NCBI GenBank assembly: GCA_947473305.1
Contig: CANJCB010000001.1
Coordinates: 186,001-250,000, forward strand
Length of the DNA: 64,000 nt
DNA from: Rhodospirillales bacterium
GTDB lineage: Bacteria > Pseudomonadota > Alphaproteobacteria > ATCC43930 > CGMCC-115725
Direction: 5' to 3'
Under the pieces are notes generated by a model that was given only the letters and a program-made list of their open reading frames with translations, searched no databases and was not told the DNA's origin. Made by a program: the position numbers and the translations under genes. Shown here in pieces: positions 51,885-62,026 of this stretch; position 1 is the stretch's first letter; every line of letters starts with the position of its first letter.

Positions 51885-53003
51885 ATGGGGGCGCGGAACA
51901 GAATACAACCGCATCGATCTCACCTTCCCTCGACCTTCGAGGAGCGTGGCACGGCCGTCAGTTTCACGACGCCGCTGCTCACCGGCTGCCGCATCCGAAA
52001 GGACTATAAGGAACGCCTCGAAGTTCTGGTGCCTAGCCTTGCCGACAGCAAGGGCACCTATGTCATTCCCTGGCGAAATCTCGGGGAAATGGTCTCCCTC
52101 ACGCTCCACGACCGGATGCTTTATTCCGAGCTTGCCGACTACACCTCCATAAGCCCCCGCGACCTTCGTGGGGCCGTTCTCAAGGTCGCGGCGACCGGGG
52201 TGGCAGGACCCCAGGCGGCCGAGGGCGCCAAACGCGCCCGACTGGAAGAGGACCGGACCAAGACACTGACGAATTACATGCTTATCGCGCGGGTGGTCGC
52301 TTTGAATGGCAAGCGACCCGAGGAAATCCTCAGCATCATCAGTACGCTGGAAGGCCGACGCCTTATTCGTTCCTACCTCAATGAAGTGGCAAAAAAGGTC
52401 GGCGCCACGCCGGCGCAACTTGATCTTCAGATCGAACAGTTGAGCGAGATCGCGGCCCCGATCGGGCTTGGAAACGCCGGCCCTTCCACCGGACTGCGCC
52501 TTCAACTGGAGCAGCTTGCAGCCTTTCGCGATTCGATGCGCGCCTGGTCCGCCGACGCCGCCTTCGAACATGGCGGTCTTGCCCGGATTTGCGCGGATGT
52601 CGCGGACCATACCTATGCGCTCAGCTTGAAGGTCATTGCCGAATTCGACGCGAAGATGGACGCCATCGAGGGCGTTCTGCGCAATTACGAGATGGAAGCC
52701 CTTCAATTCCCGCAGATGATCGACAAGCTTTCCTGGTTGCTCGATGGTTGGCAGTTCCTCATCGACTGGTGGGAAACCGCGCGTGAACAGCCCCGCTACG
52801 AGCAGATCGTCGCACTCACAGGCATTTTCCGTATTCTGCCGCTAATCCCCGTGGCGGAACTCAAGGAACGGGGGCTTGAAACGGATACGATGAACAATGT
52901 GCTGCGCACGAAATTCGTAAAAATGTTCGAAAACTGGAAGACCGGCGATATGGACAACGAACTCGTCTCGCGGATGGAAGCGATCAAGGCAAAGTCTGCC
53001 TGA
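51885..53003 (+). CDS. Hypothetical protein (372 aa), mostly helical
   Basis: 372 residues, soluble and unrecognised, with no signal peptide or membrane helix. After a divergent start (about 1-25) come long helical blocks: YKERLEVLVPSLADSKGTYVIPWRNLGEMVSLTLHDRMLYSELADYTSIS, LTNYMLIARVVALNGKRPEEILSIISTLEGRRLIRSYLNEVAKKVG, LRLQLEQLAAFRDSMRAW and WLLDGWQFLIDWWETAREQPRYEQIVALTGIFRILPLIPVAELKERG. The size and helix-rich style suggest a scaffold or regulatory adaptor; I cannot assign a function. It is followed nine bases later by the convergent TPR gene. Confidence 0.7.
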   Translation: MGARNRIQPHRSHLPSTFEERGTAVSFTTPLLTGCRIRKDYKERLEVLVPSLADSKGTYVIPWRNLGEMVSLTLHDRMLYSELADYTSISPRDLRGAVLKVAATGVAGPQAAEGAKRARLEEDRTKTLTNYMLIARVVALNGKRPEEILSIISTLEGRRLIRSYLNEVAKKVGATPAQLDLQIEQLSEIAAPIGLGNAGPSTGLRLQLEQLAAFRDSMRAWSADAAFEHGGLARICADVADHTYALSLKVIAEFDAKMDAIEGVLRNYEMEALQFPQMIDKLSWLLDGWQFLIDWWETAREQPRYEQIVALTGIFRILPLIPVAELKERGLETDTMNNVLRTKFVKMFENWKTGDMDNELVSRMEAIKAKSA

Positions 53004-53012
53004 GGCCACTTC

Positions 53013-54425
53013 TCACTCGATGGGGATCATGTCGAAGGCGATGGAAATCCGCCTCTGATCCGCCTTGAAGGGCACGGTCCGGTGATAGACATAGGCCGGG
53101 AACAGCACCAGCAATCCGGGTTCGGGCCGGATCAGCAGAGGTTCCGCCTCTGTCGAGGAATGGAAATCGGTCGGCGGGCGGCCCAGCTCCAGGAAACCTG
53201 AGCTTCCCTGCCCCTCCGCCCCGACAACATCGGGAACCAGCGGATAATAGACGCCGCTCAGATAGCCATCCAGATGCACATGGGCGCTGAGATTACCCTC
53301 CCCCTGGAGGACCGCCGCCCAACAGGTGAAGCGCCAGCGCTTCGGGTGCTTGGCGAGAAAGGGGTGTCCCGCATCCACCGGATGGTCGCGCAGATAACGC
53401 TCCGTCGCCCCCCGGACGATGACCTCCAGATCGGCCATCGGTCCCTTGGGCTCGGCGAAAAGCTCGCCCGTTATATAGAGCGCCGGGTGGTGGTAATGGG
53501 GATCCTCCGGCGATGGCAGATAGAGCGTGGGATGCGCCAGCACGTGCTTCGTCAGAGCCTCGTTGAACTCGGCGAGGCTTGAATAGGAGGCCGGCACCTC
53601 GATCGGCGCCCGGTGGGTCAAGCGGTCGAAATCGTAAAGCTTACGAACCGACGCCCGGTCGCCCAGTTCCTTGAGCGCGACCGCCTTATGGGCAAGCGCC
53701 TCGATGTCTCCCGGCTTCAAGGCGAGCCATTTGTCGCAGACTGCAAGGGCTTCCCCCGCCTCCCCGATCTCGAGAAGCACAGTCGAGAGGTTGCTGTAGA
53801 TGGACGCGTAGTCTGGCTTCAGGCGCAAGACACGACGGAAGACCTCGGCGGCCTCAGCACCTTGCTTTGCCTTATGAAGGACGATCCCCAGATTTCGCAT
53901 CGGCTCCAGCGCGTCGGGAGTGACGGCGAGCGCCTTCCGATAGGCCTCCGCCGCCTCGCCCAATCGATCGAGGGCCTGAAGCGCGTTACCGAGATTATTG
54001 TGGGCGGTCGCCATGGCCGGACGCAGGCTTGCCGCCCTGCCATAGGCCGCGACCGCCTCCTCGGGCTTATCGAGTTTCATCAAGGCGTTGCCAAGATTAT
54101 AGAAAGCCTCGGCGAAATCGGGGCGGATCGCGACCGCCGAGCGGTAGAGTTCCACCGCCTCGGCGTACCGGTCTAGTTCCAAGGCGATCATGCCGCCGAA
54201 GGCCATCACATCCGCACGCATCGGCTGCAACTTCAGGATCTGGCGGCAAACCGCGAGCGCATCGGGCTTTCGCCCCGCCTGATAGGCGCCCATGGCCTGC
54301 TGCTGCAGCAGGGGAACGGTATCGATTGGAATGGCGGGCGTTGGACGGGCGGGCGGCGGCGGGACGGCCCCCGCCCTCCCGGAAAGTTTTTGCTGCGCGC
54401 GGCGATCTTTGCGACTCATGGCCAC
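53013..54425 (-). CDS. TPR protein with C-terminal 2OG-Fe(II) oxygenase-like domain
   Basis: 470 residues. About residues 38-260 are six or seven tetratricopeptide repeats of the PDAL-GNAL type (for example AEAFYNLGNALMKLDKPEEAVAAYGRAASLRP). Residues about 290-470 match the putative 2OG-Fe(II) oxygenase domain found after TPRs in alphaproteobacteria, with iron ligands in HVHLDGYLSGVYYP (His-x-Asp) and PAYVYHRTVPF (His) and the 2OG-binding Arg in DQRRISIAFD. Such proteins may hydroxylate a peptide or lipid substrate bound by the repeats; none is known. Starts MAMSRKDRRAQQ; cytosolic. Confidence 0.82.
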   Translation of the reverse strand: MAMSRKDRRAQQKLSGRAGAVPPPPARPTPAIPIDTVPLLQQQAMGAYQAGRKPDALAVCRQILKLQPMRADVMAFGGMIALELDRYAEAVELYRSAVAIRPDFAEAFYNLGNALMKLDKPEEAVAAYGRAASLRPAMATAHNNLGNALQALDRLGEAAEAYRKALAVTPDALEPMRNLGIVLHKAKQGAEAAEVFRRVLRLKPDYASIYSNLSTVLLEIGEAGEALAVCDKWLALKPGDIEALAHKAVALKELGDRASVRKLYDFDRLTHRAPIEVPASYSSLAEFNEALTKHVLAHPTLYLPSPEDPHYHHPALYITGELFAEPKGPMADLEVIVRGATERYLRDHPVDAGHPFLAKHPKRWRFTCWAAVLQGEGNLSAHVHLDGYLSGVYYPLVPDVVGAEGQGSSGFLELGRPPTDFHSSTEAEPLLIRPEPGLLVLFPAYVYHRTVPFKADQRRISIAFDMIPIE

Positions 54426-54524
54426 GCAGCCTAATCCATCGCCTCGGCGCTCGCCAGAGCCGCATCGGCTGCGCTAGGGTGCGCCCTCCATCGAACCATT
54501 CACGCTCCCCGGGAGAGTTTTCTC

Positions 54525-54878
54525 ATGACCATCAAGCGAAGCGGCGTCGGTCCGCGCCTCAGCCAGTCCGTCTCCTATGGCGATACCGTCTATCTCGCGG
54601 GCCAGGTTGCCGACAGCGGCGATGCCGACGCAACCGTGCAAGCCAAGGAAGTGCTCGCCAAGATCGATCAATTGCTGGCCGAGGCCGGCTCCGACAAATC
54701 CAAGATGCTCTGGGCCAATGTCTGGGTCTCGGACATGAGCTATTTCGCCGATTTCAATAAGGTCTGGGACGCCTGGGTCGTGCCCGGCCAGACCCCGGCG
54801 CGGGCCGCCGTCGAAGCCAAGCTCGCGCGTCCCAACCTCAAGGTCGAAGTGGCGGTCATCGCGGCGCGGTCGGTTTAA
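54525..54878 (+). CDS. RidA family protein (reactive imine deaminase)
   Basis: 117 residues of the YjgF/YER057c/UK114 family: GPRLSQSVSYGDTVYLAGQVADSG and RPNLKVEVAVIAAR with the conserved Arg104 that binds the carboxylate of 2-aminoacrylate. RidA trimers hydrolyse reactive enamine/imine products of PLP enzymes. ATG at 54525 has GGGAGAG about nine bases upstream. It is divergent from the TPR gene and followed by a terminator about 200 bases later. Confidence 0.92.
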   Translation: MTIKRSGVGPRLSQSVSYGDTVYLAGQVADSGDADATVQAKEVLAKIDQLLAEAGSDKSKMLWANVWVSDMSYFADFNKVWDAWVVPGQTPARAAVEAKLARPNLKVEVAVIAARSV

Positions 54879-55084
54879 AAAGGTGTTTGTGATCCGGCGC
54901 ACAGCGTCGGGCGGGAAAGTTGCCTATAGTCACAATAGCTTGGAGTTGGACGTTTCGTTCAACTCAACGTCGTTCGGTGATCCGATCGACAGCCGGCCGG
55001 CATCCCCCTCCCTGACCTGCCGACCGGTCCCTCCCTTAGGGGTGGCTGTGTCCAGCTCAGCCGTCAAGCACCCCTGCCACTAAA

Positions 55085-55114
55085 GCCCCGTCCCCAAAAG
55101 GACGGGGCCTTTTT
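55085..55114 (+). terminator. Rho-independent terminator downstream of ridA
   Basis: Arms GCCCCGTCC (55085-55093) and GGACGGGGC (55100-55108), nine perfect pairs with a six-base loop, followed by CTTTTT. It best serves plus-strand transcripts coming from ridA; on the minus strand only TTTA follows. Between the ridA stop and this hairpin (54879-55084) I see no convincing gene. Confidence 0.88.
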
Positions 55115-55124
55115 CCAAGCGGGA

Positions 55125-55319
55125 TCAGGCAAGCAAAGCCGCAGCAAGGCACAAGGCCGCAGCAAGGCACAAGGCCGCGCCGAGCGCGAGCGTCCCCCAG
55201 GCAAAGAACCCAGCGGGATGTCGGGGGGCAATAGCCGTCAAGAAAACGCGCTGCGATCGGTTCGCCAAGGTGCACCTTTCAAAAGGCCCTATCGCATGAT
55301 AGGCGCGCTTTCGCAGCAT
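55125..55319 (-). CDS. Possible small membrane protein (64 aa)
   Basis: A 64-codon frame starting MLRKRAYHAIGPFERCTLANRSQR and ending in one hydrophobic helix (HPAGFFAWGTLALGAALCLAAALCLAAALLA). It lies 23 bases downstream of coaD on the same strand and ends ten bases before a terminator hairpin, as a real gene would. Against it: no good Shine-Dalgarno, and the end is built from an 18-base tandem repeat. No family known. Confidence 0.3.
   Translation of the reverse strand: MLRKRAYHAIGPFERCTLANRSQRVFLTAIAPRHPAGFFAWGTLALGAALCLAAALCLAAALLA
55138..55173. repeat. Tandem 18-base repeat, two copies
   Basis: GCCGCAGCAAGGCACAAG occurs twice in a row and then begins a third, diverged copy (GCCGCG). 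On the minus strand it encodes the repeated LCLAAA unit of the possible small membrane protein. Likely replication slippage. Confidence 0.75.
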
Positions 55320-55342
55320 CCATCCCCGGCCCCAAGGAAAGA

Positions 55343-55848
55343 TCAGGCTTTCTTGGCGAAACGTTCCTGGAGGCGCGCGGCGACGCGGGGACTGACGAAA
55401 TGGGAGACTTCGCCACCGAGCATCCCGATCTCCTTGACGAAGCGCGAGGCGATGAACTGGTAGCGGTCGGTCGCCATCAGGAAAACCGTTTCGATGTTCG
55501 GGTTGAGACGGCCGTTCATCCCCGCCATCTGAAACTCGTATTCGAAGTCCGACACCGCGCGTAGGCCCCGGATGATAACCGAGGCGTTGACCGACATGGC
55601 GAAATGCATGAGCAGGTTGTCGAAGGGCCGGACATCGACCCGGGCGCCGACTTCCCGGTCCGCCGCATCGATCTCCTGGCGGACCATCTCCACACGTTCT
55701 TCCGTGGTGAAAAGCGGACCCTTCCCGATGTTGCGGGCGACGCCGATGACCAGCTTATCCACGATCCGCGCGGCGCGCAGGATGATGTCCATATGGCCAT
55801 TGGTCAGAGGGTCGAAGGTCCCCGGATAGACGCCGATCCGTTCCGTAC

Positions 55849-55852
<4 letters not shown>
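55343..55852 (-). CDS. coaD: Phosphopantetheine adenylyltransferase
   Basis: Penultimate step of coenzyme A synthesis. 169 residues: [22 protein letters not shown] with the nucleotidyltransferase T/HxGH motif (His20), [20 protein letters not shown] and the C-terminal ISSR/K-like [27 protein letters not shown]. Complete. ATG at 55852 overlaps the gyrA stop by four bases, so gyrA and coaD are co-transcribed, an order seen in other alphaproteobacteria. Confidence 0.97.
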
Positions 55853-58662
<2,810 letters not shown>

Positions 58663-58696
58663 ATCAGGGCTCTAAAGCGAGGACTAACACAAGGAA

Positions 58697-58721
58697 AACG
58701 CTGGCTTTGAAGGCCAGCGTT
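58697..58721 (-). promoter_or_regulatory. Perfect 9-base-pair hairpin in the gyrA leader
   Basis: AACGCTGGC (58697-58705) and GCCAGCGTT (58713-58721) pair perfectly around a seven-base loop, 35 bases before the gyrA start codon. On the gyrA strand the 3' arm is followed by TTTTCC, so it could act as an attenuator or as a repressor or supercoiling-sensor site in the shared region with the divergent oxidase gene. The 201-base gap 58663-58863 holds no gene. Confidence 0.5.
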
Positions 58722-58863
58722 AAGACCATATGACACTAGACCATTTGGTTCCCGCGAACAACGACGGGGACGGGTCTCAGGTGGCTATTCGGACGTGAAT
58801 CGCAAGCCGCGACGTTGCAACGCAGCCACAGGGGTGCAAGCTTTGCGCGAGGAGGCACAATAA

Positions 58864-60039
58864 GTGACCGAAAGTTGCGATGTCGCGATCATCGGAGGCG
58901 GCGCGATCGGCAGCGCCATCGCCTTTTTCCTCCTGGAGAAGGGTTTTGGCGGCCGACTCGCGGTGATCGAGCGCGACCCGTCCTATCGCTTTGCCTCCTC
59001 GGCCCTGTCTGCAAGCTCGATTCGCCAGCAATTCTCGACCCCGGTGAATATTGCGCTCTCCCGCTTCGGGATCGATTTCCTGCGGCAGGCCGGCGACCGG
59101 CTGGCGATCGGCGACGACCGGCCCGTGATCGGCCTCAAGGAAGCCGGCTATCTCTTTCTTGCGAGCCCTGAGGGCCTATCCATTCTGGACAAAAACCATC
59201 TTGTCCAACGCGCCGCCGGGGCGGATGTGGCGCTGCTTCCCCCGCCAAAGCTCGAAGCGCGATTTCCGTGGCTCAGCTTGGAAGGGCTCGCGGCCGGCTC
59301 CCTCGGCCTCAGCGGCGAGGGCTGGTTCGACGGCCCCGGCCTAATGCAGGCCTTTCGCCGCAAGGCCCAAAGCCTGGGAGTTCGTTATCTGACGGGGGAG
59401 ATTAGCGGGATGGAACGGGAGCGAAATGGGATTTCCGCGCTGCTTTTCGGGAACGGATCGCGGCTGACCTGCGGGACGGTGGTGAATGCCGCCGGCCCCC
59501 AGGCAGGAAAGGTCGCCGCCCTAGCGGGGCTGACGCTTCCGGTCGAACCGCGCAAACGCTGCGTCTTCGTCTTCGACTGCCGGGCACCTCTGCCCGACTG
59601 CCCGCTGGTGATCGACACGAGCGGCGTCTGGTTCCGGCCCGAAGGCGCGAGGTTCATCGCGGGGATCTCCCCGCCGCCGGAGCGCGACCCTCAAGATCCC
59701 GATTTCGACGTCGATTACGCACTCTTCGACGAGATCGTCTGGCCGGCGCTCGCCGCCAGGGTTCCAGCCTTCGAGGCGATCAAGCTGACCTCGGCCTGGG
59801 CGGGCCATTACGAATACAACACCTTCGACCAGAACGGCGTGGTCGGGCCGCATCCGGAGGTTCGGAACTTCCTATTCGCCAATGGCTTCAGCGGCCACGG
59901 CATCCAGCAATCGCCCGCCGTGGGCTGCGCCATCGCCGAATGGATCATCGGAGGAGCCTATCGCTCGGTCGACCCGAGCGACCTTTCCTACGACCGGATC
60001 CCGGCGGGGCAACCGCTCAGGGAACTCAATATCGTCTAG
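58864..60039 (+). CDS. FAD-dependent amino acid/amine oxidase (DadA/sarcosine-oxidase-like)
   Basis: 391 residues. FAD-binding Rossmann motif DVAIIGGGAIGSAIAFFLLEKG at the start, then SSALSASSIRQQFSTPVNIALSRFG, AGYLFLAS and C-terminal NTFDQNGVVGPHPEVRNFLFANGFSGHGIQQSPAVG, which closes the flavin site as in DadA-type D-amino acid dehydrogenases and sarcosine oxidases. Substrate unknown. GTG at 58864 has AGGAGGCA eight bases upstream. Divergent from gyrA, convergent with ssb. Confidence 0.86.
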   Translation: MTESCDVAIIGGGAIGSAIAFFLLEKGFGGRLAVIERDPSYRFASSALSASSIRQQFSTPVNIALSRFGIDFLRQAGDRLAIGDDRPVIGLKEAGYLFLASPEGLSILDKNHLVQRAAGADVALLPPPKLEARFPWLSLEGLAAGSLGLSGEGWFDGPGLMQAFRRKAQSLGVRYLTGEISGMERERNGISALLFGNGSRLTCGTVVNAAGPQAGKVAALAGLTLPVEPRKRCVFVFDCRAPLPDCPLVIDTSGVWFRPEGARFIAGISPPPERDPQDPDFDVDYALFDEIVWPALAARVPAFEAIKLTSAWAGHYEYNTFDQNGVVGPHPEVRNFLFANGFSGHGIQQSPAVGCAIAEWIIGGAYRSVDPSDLSYDRIPAGQPLRELNIV

Positions 60040-60042
60040 GTC

Positions 60043-60564
60043 TCAGAACGGGATTTCGTCGTCGAGGTCCTGGACCGGGGGCTGGCGTCGTTGACCGCCA
60101 CCGCCGCCACCGCCGCCACCGCCCATTCCACCGGAGCTACCGCCACCGCTGCTGCCACCACCGTAATCCCCGTCGTCGCCGGAGCTGAAGCCACCGCCAC
60201 CGCCGCCACCTTCACGGCCGTCGAGCATGGTGAGTTCGCCACGGAAACGCTGCAACACGATCTCGGTGCTGAATTTCTCGACGCCAGAGGCATCGGTATA
60301 TTTCCGTGTCTGCAGAGCGCCTTCCACATAGACCTTCGAGCCCTTCTTAAGGAACTTCTCGGCCACGGTCACCAGGTTCTCGTTGAAGATCACGACGCGG
60401 TGCCACTCGGTCTTTTCCTTGCGCTCGCCGGAATTCTTGTCGCGCCAGCTTTCGGAGGTCGCCAGCGACAGGTTGGCGATCCGCATCCCGTCCTGGGTCG
60501 AGCGGATTTCAGGATCGCGCCCGAGGTTTCCAACGAGAATGACTTTATTGACGCTTCCGGCCAT
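60043..60564 (-). CDS. ssb: Single-stranded DNA-binding protein
   Basis: 173 residues. N-terminal OB fold ([55 protein letters not shown], with Trp, Phe and Lys that grip DNA), a Gly-rich linker of about 45 residues with long Gly runs, and the acidic C-terminal tip LDDEIPF that recruits partner proteins. Tetramer at forks and repair sites. Its neighbour uvrA is separated from it by a CoA transferase gene, whereas in many alphaproteobacteria the two are adjacent and divergent. Confidence 0.96.
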   Translation of the reverse strand: MAGSVNKVILVGNLGRDPEIRSTQDGMRIANLSLATSESWRDKNSGERKEKTEWHRVVIFNENLVTVAEKFLKKGSKVYVEGALQTRKYTDASGVEKFSTEIVLQRFRGELTMLDGREGGGGGGGFSSGDDGDYGGGSSGGGSSGGMGGGGGGGGGGQRRQPPVQDLDDEIPF

Positions 60565-60677
60565 GGCTTCCGTCCGAGATCTGCAGGGTTGCTTTAAGAA
60601 CCCATCTTACCCCGTCGCCCACGGCAAAGGCAAAGGGTGCTTCCCTCTCTTTACGATCGGGAGCCCCTTCGTGCGCC

Positions 60678-61874
60678 CTATACGACCCCTTCGGCTCGCA
60701 GGCTCGAAATCTCTTGCTCGCCAAGCCCCAAGCCGCGCAGAACCTCGTCCGTATGCTCCCCATGGCGCGGCGGCGGCGACCGCATCGCGGGACCGTCGTT
60801 CGCATAGGTGAAGGCGGCGACCGGCACGGTCAGATCGATGCCCGGCCCCAGCGCGTCCTTGAACTCGTGAAGCACCCCACGATGGGGAACCTGCGGGTGC
60901 TTCAGCGCCTGGGAGACCGTCAGTACCTCTTCGGCCGGGACATGGGCCGGGTTCAGCAGCGCTACCCATTCCGAAGCCTTCTTCCTGGGCAGGATCTCCG
61001 TCAGGAGAGCCGCGATCTCGGGTCTATGCCGGTCGATCTCCCTTGCGTCCATCCGGCCATAGATCTTGGCTTCCTCGGGCCGGCCGAGCACCAGCCACAT
61101 GTCGCGATGATGCTCCGGCGTCGAGGTGCCGAGCATGATCTGCCCTTCCGCGGTGTCGTAGCAGCTATAGGCCGCATTGGCCGCGTCGTTGCCGGTCGCC
61201 ATGGGCTCGATGCCACTCGCCATATAGCCGACCAGGGTCGAGCCCATCAGCATGAAGGCCGCGTCCATCATGGAAACGTCGATGCGCTGCCCCTTGCCCG
61301 ATTGCACCCGCTGGAAAAGGGCGCAGGCGACCGCAAAAGCCGACATGATCCCCGCGCCGTAATCCAGAACCGGGGCTCCCGTCTTAAGCGGACCTGAGTC
61401 ACGGGTGCCCGTCGTGCTCATCAGGCCCGAAACCGCCTGGATCACATTGTCGAAGGCGGTATGGCCCCGCTTCGGCCCGTTCTGGCCGAAACCGGTCATC
61501 GAGCAATAGATGAGCTTCGGATTGATCGCGGCGAGATCGTCGTAGCCGAGGCCATATTCCTCAAGGGTCCCGGCCGTGTAGTTCTCGACCAGGACGTCGG
61601 CATCCCGGACCAGCTTCTTCAGGATCTCCTGACCCTTGGCCTGCTTGATATCGAGGGTCAGCGCCCGCTTGTTGGCCGCCTGGGTCAGGAAGTTCGTCCC
61701 CATGCCCATGTCGCCCAATGCCTTCACCGTGGAACTGCGGCGCGACATGTCCGGACGATTGGGCGGCTCGATCTTCAGCACATCGGCGCCCATCACCCCC
61801 AGTTGATAGGCGCAGAAAGGCCCTGCCAGCACATGAGTGAGGTCGAGAACCTTGAGATTCGCGAAGGGTTGCAT
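60678..61874 (-). CDS. CoA transferase family III (CaiB/BaiF type)
   Basis: 398 residues. Opening LKVLDLTHVLAGPFCAYQLGVMGADVLKIEPPN, MSRRSS, nucleotide-handling ANKRALTLDIKQAKG, ENYTAGTLEEYGLGYDDL with the conserved Asp-type CoA ester nucleophile region, and LDYGAGIMSAFAVACALFQRVQSGKGQRIDVSMMDA. Family members move CoA between carboxylic acids such as carnitine, oxalate or succinyl compounds. Substrate unknown. It lies between ssb and uvrA, a gap that normally holds no gene in the familiar ssb-uvrA arrangement. Confidence 0.9.
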   Translation of the reverse strand: MQPFANLKVLDLTHVLAGPFCAYQLGVMGADVLKIEPPNRPDMSRRSSTVKALGDMGMGTNFLTQAANKRALTLDIKQAKGQEILKKLVRDADVLVENYTAGTLEEYGLGYDDLAAINPKLIYCSMTGFGQNGPKRGHTAFDNVIQAVSGLMSTTGTRDSGPLKTGAPVLDYGAGIMSAFAVACALFQRVQSGKGQRIDVSMMDAAFMLMGSTLVGYMASGIEPMATGNDAANAAYSCYDTAEGQIMLGTSTPEHHRDMWLVLGRPEEAKIYGRMDAREIDRHRPEIAALLTEILPRKKASEWVALLNPAHVPAEEVLTVSQALKHPQVPHRGVLHEFKDALGPGIDLTVPVAAFTYANDGPAMRSPPPRHGEHTDEVLRGLGLGEQEISSLRAEGVV

Positions 61875-62026
61875 AGGCCCAATTCCATTTTCCGGAGAGG
61901 AGTCAGTCTATCCGGCCCGGTCCGCGCAGGGCAACCGTTGGCACGCCCCCTGTCCATCCCTATCTCTGGGTGGCGTTCCCCGGCACGGGCGATATACTCG
62001 CCCCCCAACCTCATCGATAGAGCCTC

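Noticed and set aside
54883-55083. 66-codon plus-strand frame after ridA
   Set aside because: No ribosome site, no structure-like pattern and composition unlike neighbouring genes; it ends right at the terminator stem by chance.
60085-60230. Low-complexity GCC/ACC repeats
   Set aside because: They encode the glycine-rich linker of SSB and need no separate explanation.
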